Of a stretch of 64,000 bases of DNA, positions 1 through 10,301 are shown in pieces. Source of the stretch: Linnemannia elongata (lineage: Eukaryota > Mortierellomycota > Mortierellomycetes > Mortierellales > Mortierellaceae); NCBI GenBank assembly GCA_036320915.1, contig JAXBDG010000003.1, positions 1,364,001-1,428,000 of the forward strand, written 5' to 3'. The notes beneath the pieces are model-generated. The model was not told where the DNA came from, made no database searches, and saw nothing but the letters and a program-made list of their open reading frames with translations. The translations under genes and the position numbers were made by a program. How positions within the stretch are numbered: position 1 is the first letter of the stretch; each line of letters opens with the position of its first letter.

Positions 1-729
1 ACTGGAGTGAGCGCGTGTCCAGTCGCGTAACTTCATAGTACCGCGTGCGGTTTTTTCTTTTGAAAATTAGCAATGAAAGAATTAGATGCTTACAGTGAGT
101 GTAAAAATTATGTCCTTTGTATGTGGCCAAACCCCACCCAAGCCCATAAGTAAAAGAATGCGACAACTCCGGGCTTTTCGTCTGTAATTCAAAGATACTC
201 TGCGGCGTCACTGTCATCTCTACACTTTCCTTGCTCAGAACCTGCTTCCCACCCTTGACCTTCCCACCATCCACAATAACCTTCCCCCACGTTAGCAAAT
301 CCAACACATTCGAATGCAAATCACCTGCTGGTGCAAACGCCATATAAATCTCGTCATACTCCCCTTTTCGAAACTCTCCGGCTTGAGCTTTCGAGAACGA
401 ATCTGCATGGTAGGGCGAGGCGTGGTTCTCAAGTTTCTTCATCGCCTTCTGGGAAAACCCCGTGTTGGACAGTCCCAGGGGTGTGATGACTTTGTCGTGG
501 ACGAGCTGCTCGTAAGTGGTACCGGCAACGTTGGCAGCGGCTTCACCAGCGACCGCATACATGACGTTATTGTAGTTTAAGTTTGGAGTGAGCTTTAGGG
601 GAATGGATGCGTGTCGGAGGCGGGTTATGAGCTCTCTTCTTGGAGTACGGGATCGCAACCATGACACCTCCATCCCTCGGTCCAATCTCTATTTGCCATG
701 GTTGGAAAAAAAGAAAAAGAACAATAGCG

Positions 730-761
<32 letters not shown>

Positions 762-799
762 TGTGAGTATGAAATGGTGTTGGGTCCATGAACGATTAC

Positions 800-835
<36 letters not shown>

Positions 836-1390
836 GCGTTCTGGAACAAGCAAATGATGAAAGCATACGGTGCGGTGGGAGAGCAAGTCTGCCATGGTCA
901 ATTGAGAGGTGAGAACAGGATTCTTGAGCTCAAACTCGGGGAGGTACTTGTTGACAGGCGTCTCGTTCCAGTCCATCTTTCCTTCTGCGACCAGTTCACC
1001 GATCGCCGTGGATGTGATTGCCTTTGTCAACGACCCGATCGGCGAGATGGTCTATTTTTCGTTCAGGAGGGCATAGACACAGAAAAGTAGGGGATTGGTG
1101 AGTGTTCTCATCCTTCTCTGTCGTCGATCGGATTCTTCTATAACCTGTAACAAAAAAAATACAACTAAATGGGGTTGGGGATGTACCTCTTTGGTGAAGG
1201 GTTGGTACTCGTTACGCTTTCCGAATCCCTCAGCGAAGATAACCTCGCCCTTATACATCACAGCGACACTCATTCCTGGAACGCCGTTCTTGATCCTAGC
1301 TGCCTCCAAGATTGCACTCAGTCCTGAAAGGCCGATCTTGGCAGTCGGATCGGAGGGAGAAGTTGCAGGTGCTGATGGTGGGATTTGCAT
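1..1390 (-). CDS. SH1: beta-lactamase-like serine hydrolase, 3' end off window
   Basis: Serine hydrolase of the class C beta-lactamase/DD-peptidase fold (PF00144 type); natural substrate unknown. Exons on the minus strand: 1390-1187, 1051-869 and 688-94, then an intron starting GTAAGC at 93; the fourth exon lies left of the window. Exon 2 gives the nucleophile motif S-L-T-K (Ser about residue 75). Exon 3 gives N-Y-N-N, the YxN motif, followed by YAVAGEAAANVAG. The exon lengths (204, 183, 595 nt) match the paralogues modulo 3, so no frameshift is visible. The start ATG at 1390 has no leader ahead of the conserved core, so it is probably cytosolic. Intron 2 holds an A30 run and a T32 run. It is the last visible member of a three-gene minus-strand tandem array. 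Fold and family are confident; function is not. Confidence 0.85.
730..834. repeat. A30 / T32 inverted homopolymer pair inside SH1 intron 2
   Basis: An uninterrupted run of 30 A (730-759) and one of 32 T (803-834) are separated by 43 nt, all within intron 2 of SH1. Transcribed from the minus strand, the intron could fold into a roughly 30 bp A-U hairpin. Lengths are as given in the sequence; homopolymer length is a common sequencing error. Confidence 0.8.
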
Positions 1391-2058
1391 GTTGAAGGTC
1401 GCGTCGAGGAAAATGCTGTGAAAGAGATTGTTGTTGATTTTTTTAGTTTTTCTTTCCCGTGAACTGGGCGACTCTTTTATACGTGAGCCACGAGATTGAT
1501 GCCGAGCATAGGAGAGTCTTCTGTGCTTTTTGTATGGTCCGCAACGCCTTATTAGTCTGTTTATTTAGAGTTTTCGTCTTTAGTTAGTAAAGTAACAGCC
1601 CACAGCCAAGAGAAAAAAAACACGCACATACATGCACAGACACTTTTTTTCAGAACCATCTCGAAATGACATCCCGAACGACTAACAATCGATCCATGTC
1701 ACCATCCAACATGCATGCCAAGCTTTAATTCTCCATTGGTCTTTTGTACACCAAAAAATCTGCCAAAGGAGTCATTGCTTCCTTCAACGCGGGGGGGTGG
1801 GAAGGATTGGGGGATATACTACGGTCGATTGATTCACGCGTAATGATAGTAGGAGAAATGTGAGCGAGCAGTCGCCAAAGAGACATTAAACATCTCATCA
1901 AGCGATGGCACAGAAACGACCACAATAAAAACGCGGCGAGACTTTTTTTTTTTCCATTCAGCCCACGCCATCAATTTGGTGGCATCGTGTAGAAAACGTT
2001 TATTGCTTCAACCATTAAAGTGGAAGGAAGGACATTCATCCCCCTTTCTTCCGTTTAA
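1391..2058. other. Intergenic: SH1 promoter and SH2 3' flank
   Basis: No convincing gene. It contains the SH1 5' flank with a TATA box on the minus strand near 1474-1481, a short T run near 1945, and the 3' flank of SH2. Open frames here are short and show no family resemblance. Confidence 0.6.
1474..1481 (-). promoter_or_regulatory. TATA box of SH1
   Basis: TATAAAAG on the minus strand, about 85 nt upstream of the SH1 start codon. SH2 has an AT-rich element at a similar distance from its own ATG, which supports a promoter role. Confidence 0.5.
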
Positions 2059-3991
2059 TTACTCCTCCTTGGCTGCGGTTGGAATAACCTTCCTTTCAAA
2101 AACAGTTCCCCCATACCCAGGCCCAATGTACTTCAAACTCCCAACCATCCCATTAGCATCCGTCTCAAACTGGACACCGATCGCAAAGGAATTCATAAAA
2201 ATGTTCAGCACACACTTGAACAGCTCGAAATGATAATGCTCCAGCTTGCTTTCGAACGCTGGGTGCTTAAAGTACAACGCATCTTCGGTCTTGTTGTAGA
2301 CAATCGAAATATCGCCATGGGCCAAGTGGTTGTAGACTCCTGCATACTCCTTAAGGGCATGGACGGGGGGTCGATTCTCGATTTTCTTTGGAAGCTGGCC
2401 TTTGAACCCCATTTCTGCCATGGTGTACTTCTCCTTGGTCTCCTGGGGTGATACACCAAACAGCCAGTCCTGGGTGCGGGGTAGGTCCAATAGTTCGTCC
2501 AGGATATAGTGGGATACGTGTTCTGTGAGCGCTGTCTTGTTGACGTTTGCCAGGACAGCGACGACCAGATCCAGGTCTGGATAGATATCTAACCCCGACG
2601 TATACCCAGTAATCAGACCACCTATCCATTCATTGCACGAAGGAAAAAAAATGAAGAAAGCACAAATAAAAACTTGTTTAGTCACGGCGTGTCGAAGATG
2701 AAACAAAAACGAAAAACTCATTACATTATAAGAACTTGATATATCCCACTCACCGTGGGTGTACTTGGCGTGTCCCTTGTATGCATCAATTGCCCACCCC
2801 AACCCATACGCCTGAACAGGCGCAAAATCGGGGGAGCGTCTCGTCGCCACTGCAAAAGTACGTCCTGCCCATGTCTCTGCAATGCTCTCCTTATTCAAGG
2901 TTTGCTTCCCATCGACTTCTCCACCCTTCAACAATGCCCGACCCCATCGAACAAGGTCCAGGACATTCGAATAAATATCGCCAGCGGGGGCATCCCTCAA
3001 GTAGTCTTCAATGAGTTCCCCCCGAATGAAGGTGCCCTCTTTGGCATTTTCGAAGGAATTTGCATTGTAAGGGAGGGCATAATCCGAGAACTGTTGCAAT
3101 TCCGATTGCGAGAATCCAGTGTTGGTGAGACTCAGGGGCTCAAATACTTTTGTCGTGACGAATTCCTCGTACGGAACACCCGCGACCCTGGCTGCTGCTT
3201 CTCCTGCGACTGCGTACATAGTGTTGCTGTAGTTCATCTTCGAGGTAAGCTTTGAAGGCTGGTCGGCATACTTCAGATACTTGATCAACTCAGCCCTACT
3301 CTCCTTTGCCTTTGCCCATCGCAAGAGCACGCTTGAAAGATTCTATTGCAAACAAAGGGAAGCCAACGAAAAAATAGTACAATCAGGATGTTTAGATGTA
3401 TGTTCATGTTCCTGCGAATTTTCCTGAGACCTGTAGTTTCAACAACGAGGCACATAGAGACTTACGGTGCGGTGGGAGAGGACGTCGACGAGGGTCAGTT
3501 GTGAGGTGAGAACGGGGTCTTTAAGTTCGAACTCGGGCAAGTAGGTGTTAACAGGTGTGGCGTCCCAATCCATCTTGCCTTCTGCGACCAGTTCACCAAT
3601 AGCCGTGGCGGTGAATGCCTTTGTCAGCGATCCGACTGGCATCAACGTCTATCCACGTTGACATAAAAAGGAGGATGGAATTGTCAATATTCCGTTTCGA
3701 GAGTGCTTAGAAAGTAAGAGAAAATACTGCCACACAAAGCATATGCAACGAGAGAGAGAGAGAGAGAGAGAGAAAGCATACATCTTTGGTGAAGGGATCC
3801 TTATCGTTACGTTTTCCCAATCCCTCCGCAAAGAGGAGCTCGCCTTTGTACAGAATAGCGACACTCATTCCTTGGATCCCGTTTTCGATCCTGGCCTTCT
3901 CCAAGACAGACTTTAATTCTGTTGGGAGAATAGTCTTGGGGACAGACATGGGAGATGGCGCCGCCGCTGTTTCTTCTGCTCGGACGTGCAT
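2059..3991 (-). CDS. SH2: beta-lactamase-like serine hydrolase
   Basis: Complete paralogue of SH1, 514 aa. Exons on the minus strand: 3991-3782, 3648-3466, 3342-2754 and 2621-2059 (1545 nt with stop). The motifs are S-L-T-K (Ser77, Lys80), N-Y-S-N (Tyr169) and H-G-G near 327-329, the last formed across intron 3. The C-terminal part (LKEYAGVYNH and following) resembles the small beta-barrel domain found behind the catalytic domain in Pab87-like and other S12-type enzymes (DUF3471-like); this is an inference. No signal peptide. Intron 1 contains a (GA)n microsatellite. Intron 3 (2622-2753, 132 nt) is a multiple of three and has no stop, so retaining it would insert 44 residues beside the third motif. 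Middle gene of the left array; substrate unknown. Confidence 0.88.
3750..3773. repeat. (GA)n microsatellite in SH2 intron 1
   Basis: About 12 GA units in the intron between exons 1 and 2 of SH2. Likely variable in length between strains. Confidence 0.8.
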
Positions 3992-4366
3992 TTTTTTTTC
4001 TTGTCGACAGTGGTGGGAAGGGGAGATTAAGTTGTTGATGATTTTTTTTTTTTTTTGTTGGCGAGCCTATGAACAACAGCCCTATTTAAATATGCAAAAG
4101 CGGCGAGAGCAGACCGTGAGAGAAAGTCGATTGTTGCTTGTAGGTTTAACTCTCAGATACCCATGGACCCATGGACCTCATGGATCCTTTTATTCCGCAA
4201 TCCATCTCGATCATTTTCTCTTTCAAGTTTGCATGCGCAGTTTTCGTTATGTAAGATTTAACTCCGTTGGTGAGCCATTCCAAGAGTAGGAAAAAAAAAA
4301 AAAAAAAAAAAAGTCATTTCTGTAGCATCACGACGCTTCGAGGAGAACGACTTGTCTTCTGTCTAT
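3992..4366. other. Intergenic: SH2 promoter and SH3 3' flank
   Basis: No gene seen. It holds T and A homopolymers, including A22 at 4291-4312 just downstream of SH3 in its transcription direction, and an AT-rich TATA-like element at 4083-4092 about 95 nt upstream of the SH2 ATG. Confidence 0.6.
4083..4092 (-). promoter_or_regulatory. TATA-like element of SH2
   Basis: TATTTAAATA, a perfect palindrome, lies 92-101 nt upstream of the SH2 start codon, about where SH1 has its TATAAAAG. Confidence 0.4.
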
Positions 4367-5019
4367 TTATTCTTCTTTGGCGGCAGTCGCTGGGACTGCA
4401 ACCTTCCTCTTAAATACAGCATCCATATACTCAGGGCCAACTAATGTAAAAGCTGCAACCTTCCCATCAGCACCCGTCTCAAACTTGACACCCACCGCGC
4501 TCCCAAACGCAGACATCCTCAATACAACCGTGAACAGTTCGAAATGGTGGTGCTCCATTCTGCTATCGAAAAACGCCGCCTGCTTGAAGTACAATGCGTC
4601 CTCTTTCTCCTCATAGACGATTGAAACATCTCCCTGAGCAAGATTGGTGTACTCGCCGGCGTACTCTTTCAGGGGATGAGCAGGAGGTCGGTTCGCGATC
4701 TTCTCGGGAAAGTCACCTCGAAGAGCCTTTTCTGACATTGCGTAGGTCTTTTCTGTCTTGGTAGGCGATACGTCGAATAGCCAATCTTGGGTCCGGGGCA
4801 GATCCAACAGTTCGTCCAAGATGTAATGGGACAGATTATCTGTGAGAACTGTCTTGTTCACGTTCGCCTGGGCAGCGACGACTAGATCCAGGTCTGGATA
4901 GATGTCAAGCGATGACCTGTATCCATTTATCAACCCGTCTAATGTCAAACGTAGAAAAATCAACCATTAATAGTGTCTTCAAAATGAGCTTGAAGGATAA
5001 AAACGTGTTGGAACACATC

Positions 5020-5053
<34 letters not shown>

Positions 5054-6291
5054 AGGTGCGCACTTACTATGACTATACTTGGCATGGCCCTTGTAGGCAT
5101 CAATAGCCCACCCCAAACCATACCCTTGAACAGGCGCAAAGTCGGGTGTCCGTCTAGTCGCAAGCGAGAAGGTTCGTCCTGTCCACGCCTCTGCAACGCT
5201 CTCCTTGTTCAGCACCTGTTTCCCATCCACTTTTCCGCCCTTCAGCACTGCCCTACCATATCGTACAAGATCTAACACGTTCGAGTAGATGTCGCCAGCG
5301 GGCGCGTCCGTCAGGTAGTCTTCATCCAGTTCTCCACGAATAAAGTTTCCCTTCTTGGCGTCCTCAAACGAAGCAGCGTCGTAGGGCAGGGCGTAGTTCG
5401 AGAACTGCTTCAGGGCCGACTGAGAGAATCCGCTATTGGTGAGACCCAAAGGTTCAAAGACCTTGGTCTTGACCAATTTCTCATACGAGACACCCGCGAC
5501 CCTGGCACCAGCTTCTCCTGCAACCGCATACATGGTGTTGCTGTAGTTCAAGGTCGAGGTGAGTTTGGAGGGCTGGTCGGCATACCTCAGATACTTGATC
5601 AGCTCGATCCTGCTCTCCTTGGACTTGAACCACCTCATAAATACGTTCGGAAAGTTCTAACATACATACAGGTGAAAGAGAACAAGAAAGGGTTTAGCTC
5701 GACATTCTTTACAGTTCTTTTTTTTTTTTTTTTTTTTTTTCATGAGAGCATTAAAATTGACAGCGATGTAGAGAGACATACGGTGCGGTGAGAGAGAAGA
5801 TCGACGAGGGTTAATTGTGAGGTGAGAATGGGGTCCTTGAGTTCGAACTCGGGGAGGTAGGTGTTGACAGAAGTGGTGTCCCAATCCATCTTTCCCTCTG
5901 CTACCAGTTCGCCGATGGCTAAGGCTGTGAATGACTTTGTCACGGACCCAATCGGCATCAGAGTCTATTGACCAACAAAAGGGAGATTTGAGAGTTAATC
6001 ATATTTGATGCGCTATAGAGAAGTAAAAAAAGAAAGGAAAGGTTGGTGCAAGAGTGAAGACTGGACAGAAGAAGGAAAAATACGTACATCTTTGGTGAAG
6101 GGATCTTCATCATTACGCTTTCCGAACCCGTCCGCAAAGATGAGCTCGCCCTTGTAGAGAACGGCAACACCCATTCCTTGGATACAGTTCTTAATCCTGG
6201 CATTCTCCAAGATAGAACTGAAATCTGCTGGAAGACTATCCTTGGTCTTTGTTGTTGCCTTGAGAGATGTTGGCTCTGCTCGGATCTGCAT
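4367..6291 (-). CDS. SH3: beta-lactamase-like serine hydrolase
   Basis: Complete paralogue, 515 aa. Exons on the minus strand: 6291-6088, 5964-5782, 5656-5068 and 4938-4367. The motifs are S-V-T-K (Ser75, Lys78) and N-Y-S-N; the third motif reads H-N-G because the codon split by intron 3 becomes AAC, where SH2 has GGT. Exons 2 and 3 are exactly as long as in SH2 (183 and 589 nt), and SH2 is the closest relative in the window by inspection. No signal peptide, so probably cytosolic. Introns 2 and 3 each contain a homopolymer (T23 at 5718-5740, A31 at 5021-5051). A predicted C-terminal barrel domain follows (YAGEYTNLAQGDVSIVYEEK). Substrate unknown. Confidence 0.87.
5021..5051. repeat. A31 homopolymer in SH3 intron 3
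   Basis: A run of 31 A on the plus strand, read as T on the SH3 sense strand, inside the intron that splits the third active-site motif. Confidence 0.8.
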
Positions 6292-7194
6292 ATTTAATCA
6301 ATGTTGGTTTGGGAAACTTGTTCTGTACAAAGACCTTTCTTTTATGAAAATTAGACAGCCCCTTTTATGTAAGTGCAACGGCGCACCGTGAGAGTGTGAG
6401 AGATAGCATCCTGAATGTGAGCGTTCTTGGTCGTTTGTTTTTACCGATCGATTACTTCTTTTACTCTGTGTGATAACATACTAAAATCGCGATCGCTGCG
6501 GCGTGCCAAGAGAAAAAAAAAATAATAATTAAGAAGCGCTCCAATCAGATCTGAATTTACAAACACAAACTTTCAACCTTAAGCACTGGTTACGCCCCAT
6601 GGTCGTTGATCCCTTTAATCCGTCAATGCCAAGTCTCGTGTCTTACTCGCTCCTGCACTGCATATTGATGCCATGTTGAGCAATTAGCTACTGCTATTGA
6701 AATAGTACGATTGTTTGTTACTTTTGAAGCTAGCTGTGTCCGCAGTCTAGTGGAATGTTGTGTCATTTTGGAGAAAAGGTACGACAAACGTCGACAGATA
6801 CGTCATCTCTGGAGTGAAACAAGTTCCTCATCCACCATGTAAGAGAGAGGTATAGGAAGGGAGGGGGAAGATGCAAGCAATGCAAAGGAAGGAAATCATG
6901 TTCTACGAACCAGTCAAACTTGGAGCCCAACGCCACATGAGCATATCATACAAGGATAAGCTTCTGCGCTACCGCAGTAGTTCCCATTCTTCAAGTCTAC
7001 TTAACCACCCATGCCTTTCTTTGGCGCGCGAGTGTGTCCTTTTTTTGTAGAATGCATTCCTGTAGTTGACGTTTTAATATGAACATGTCGACTGGAGAGA
7101 TACTATTTACAATTTGCAAAGATTGTTGCCTTCGTGTAAAGATTCGATCAATTCCAGATGGGAGTATGATGAAGCTGTTCCGACAGACGCTTCC
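6292..7194. other. Intergenic: SH3 promoter and pyruvate kinase 3' flank
   Basis: No convincing gene on either strand. The part next to 6291 is the SH3 5' flank and carries CATAAAAG on the minus strand near 6340. The part next to 7194 is the pyruvate kinase 3' UTR. No repeats or RNA genes recognised. Confidence 0.6.
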
Positions 7195-8418
7195 TTACTC
7201 AGTGTGGAGGACACGAAGGGTGTTGGTATTGCCCAGACCACCCTTCCAGCCCTGAATCATCACGACAACATCGCCCTTCTGGAGCAAACCAGCCTTGATA
7301 CCTTCCTCCATACCGTAACGCAAACGAGCATCTATCATATGATATTGGAAAACAAGGAATTAGAAACCATATCACAACCACGATGCTACAGTGATATACT
7401 TCTGCCAGACAAACACGTAGTAAACATACCGACGTCTTCTTGCCAGTCGGGACCACGCTCGAGGCTATAGTGGAATGGGTAGCACCCACGGTGCAAGTGA
7501 ACCTGTCGTGCAGTCGAGGCATTGCGGGTCAAGCAGATGATGGGGCACTTGGGACGGTACTTGCTGACCAGACGTGCAGTCGTTCCACTGGTTGTCAACA
7601 CAATAATGGCACCAGCGGCCTGTTCGTGTGCTGCCGAGACGGCCGAGGAGGCCACAGTCTCGGTGGTCTTTGTGGGTCTGGGCGTTAAGTCGCGGAGCTC
7701 GTTGAAGAGTGGTGGGTAGCAGATTGCCGACTCGGCCAGGAGACAGGTCTCGTGCATGGTTTTCACAGCCTCCAGAGGGTAGCTTCCCTTGGCGGTCTCT
7801 CCTGACAACATGACACAGTCTGCTCCGTCCAAGATGGCATTAGCTACATCCGACACCTCTGCACGGGTGGGTCTAGGGTTATACTTCACGGTTCAAGACA
7901 TCGAAAAGAAAACAGGAATATGTCAACAAGGCTTCGATAGGTTGTCCACTCTACGATGTTGATTGTGGTTGCTATGCACTTACGGTCATGGACTCAAGCA
8001 TCTGGGTGGCGCAGATGACAGGCTTGCCTGCAATGTTGCACTTTGCAATCATCATCTTTTGGGCCAGGAAGACGGTGGAGCAAGGAATCTCGATGCCGAG
8101 ATCACCACGGGCGACCATAACACCGTCGGTCTCGGCGAGGATATCGTCAAAGTTTAGGACACCCTAGAGTTGATAGCAAGAGATGAGTTGTAGGATTAGT
8201 GACCTGTGCATGATAGAGATGCAATTCTGTAGAGGTATAAAAGAGGGAGATGAAAGAAAAAAGGAAATAAAGGGCGCTTATCGGATATTGTATATCTACC
8301 ATAAGAAAAAGGCGCCAAAGAGTGATGTAGATTGTCGGATGCAGGTTTTAGCCGCATTAAGGGAAAGACGCGAACACAACATCACACATCACAGTTGCCC
8401 TCTTTTGAGTTCTGTGGG

Positions 8419-8464
<46 letters not shown>

Positions 8465-9706
8465 AGAGAAGAGTGAAGAGAAAGGAGAGCACTTTCCCTC
8501 CTTTCGGAGAATGAATAGACACTCAGTTGACGTACCTGGTGGTTCTCGATTTTCGAAATGATCTTGATATGCTTTCCGGCATCACCCAGGACGCGGCGAA
8601 TCTCTCGGACATCCTCGCCAGACCGAATAAACGACGCGAAAATCATGTCCACGTCCTGCTCAACTCCGAACTTGAGGTCGTGCTTGTCCTTCTCCGAAAG
8701 TGCTGGAAGATCAACGTGTGTCATGGGCAAGTTCACACCTTTCTTGGACGAGAGTTTACCGTTGTTCAGGGCCACGACCTGCAAGTCTACATCATTGACC
8801 TCGAGGACCTTGAAAGACATGACACCGTCGTCGACATAGATAGTCTTGCCAGGAGTCAGCACCTTGGTGATATTCTTGTAATCGATGTAGAGGACGTCCT
8901 TCGTGCCTGCCTCTGCATACCGCTCATCTGTCGTAAACGTCATTTTGTGACCAGCATTGAACGGCACATCTGTCCCGCCAGCCATCAGCCCAGTGCGGAT
9001 CTCTGGACCCTTGGTGTCGAGTGCGATGGCCACAGGTCTGCCAGAGTCCTCCTTGTAACTTTGACGAGTGTTGTCAATGACCGACTTGTGGTACTCATAC
9101 GAACCGTGACTGAAGTTCTATATAACAAAAGTACATACAGGGGTATTATCGAAAAAGGGCGGAGAAGTCAATAAAAACAGTATAACATCAAAACACAAAG
9201 TGCATGGACCATATCACAAATGTTAGCTTTCGTCGCTATTTATGCAACCACAAAATGATGGGGTCTGGGGTGACGCACTGTCTCATTTCGCCGACTTTGC
9301 TGATTTTGACTGAAGCGAAAGCAAAGAAAGGATTCGAGCTGAAAGGTGTCGCCTCTTACGTACCATGCGAACAATGTTCATTCCCGCGCGACGGAGCGCG
9401 GTAATCATCTCGACGTTGTTGGTGTTGGGACCTGTGTGTAAACATCATTATTGATGATATGATGGATCAATGAAGAGTGTACATGCATGAGTTTTTTTTT
9501 GGCGTACAGGTACAGTGATGGGGCGGTCCTTCAAAAGCAATACAATGAAGGCATACAAAAAGTATTCATAAGGGAGTCGTAGGCGTATGTTTACCAATGG
9601 TGCAGATAATGGAAGATTTACGGACTGCAACTGGCTCAAGATCGATGGACAAGTTGGAGACCCACTCGAGGTTGGTCTTGATAGCCTCGTCGTTGGCGTG
9701 TTTCAT
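7195..9706 (-). CDS. Pyruvate kinase
   Basis: Converts phosphoenolpyruvate and ADP to pyruvate and ATP, the last step of glycolysis, in the cytosol. Six exons on the minus strand: 9706-9595, 9431-9364, 9117-8536, 8163-7984, 7883-7430 and 7331-7195, giving 510 aa, the usual size. Hallmarks: [17 protein letters not shown] across introns 1-2, [10 protein letters not shown] (substrate/cation site), the kinase signature [10 protein letters not shown] ending at the exon 3 donor, [23 protein letters not shown], and [15 protein letters not shown] starting exon 5. The C-terminal domain ends [19 protein letters not shown]. Intron 3 (8164-8535) carries a 43-nt A homopolymer. The start was chosen at 9706 because the first conserved residues (SIICTIG) follow about 30 residues later. 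Single-copy housekeeping gene between the hydrolase array and AP-3 delta. Confidence 0.96.
8419..8461. repeat. A43 homopolymer in pyruvate kinase intron 3
   Basis: The longest single-base run in the window, 43 A on the plus strand (T on the sense strand), followed by a GA-rich stretch. It may be inaccurate in length because of sequencing or assembly. Confidence 0.8.
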
Positions 9707-10301
9707 TGTGTTTGTTTTTGTTATTGTTTCTTGAATGAGAGAGAGAGAACAAGGAATGAGTAATGAGGTGCGAGTATGAGGATAAGGGAGAGAGTAGAAG
9801 GTGGGAAAGAACGAGTGAGAGCGGTGTGTGTGTGAGAGAGAGGTGTGGGAAGAAAAAGAAGAGAAATGAAAAGAAGAGAGAGAGAGAGGGGAAAGAGGAG
9901 TGATAACAAAAAAAAGGTAGTAATGGACGGCCAAGGGCCTGCTCCCGAAGGGTGGGAAACAAACGTGTTGGCATCAACCACAAAAATCGCGGGCATGGAT
10001 GGGTCCGAGGAGAGGAGAGGAGAGGGGAAGGAGAAGGAACAACAACAAACAACAATCTAGCTATCTTGATCATGCACTTACCACACCCAATCACCACCAC
10101 GGCACTAGTCCGTTTTTGATCTAATAAGCCTACCATTCTATGGCCTTCTGATCCACACAGTGTGTCTGCACACTCAACACACCCATATATGCATGCATGC
10201 AATGGTCATCCATCGCCCTTTCTTCTCAGGTCCATGCTCTCACTAGCCTATTCCTTTTCTTTCTCCTTATATCTTTTAATGGTTGATTAACAAGAATCGA
10301 A
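9707..10301. other. Intergenic: pyruvate kinase promoter and AP-3 delta 3' flank
   Basis: The region directly upstream of the pyruvate kinase ATG is pyrimidine-rich on the sense strand (GA-rich as written, about 9735-9910), typical of strong fungal promoters and leaders. A GCATGCATGC tract lies near 10190-10200. No gene recognised. Confidence 0.6.

Noticed and set aside
9566..10202. Long frames upstream of pyruvate kinase on minus
   Set aside because: They are translations of the pyrimidine-rich leader. The conserved enzyme starts at 9706.
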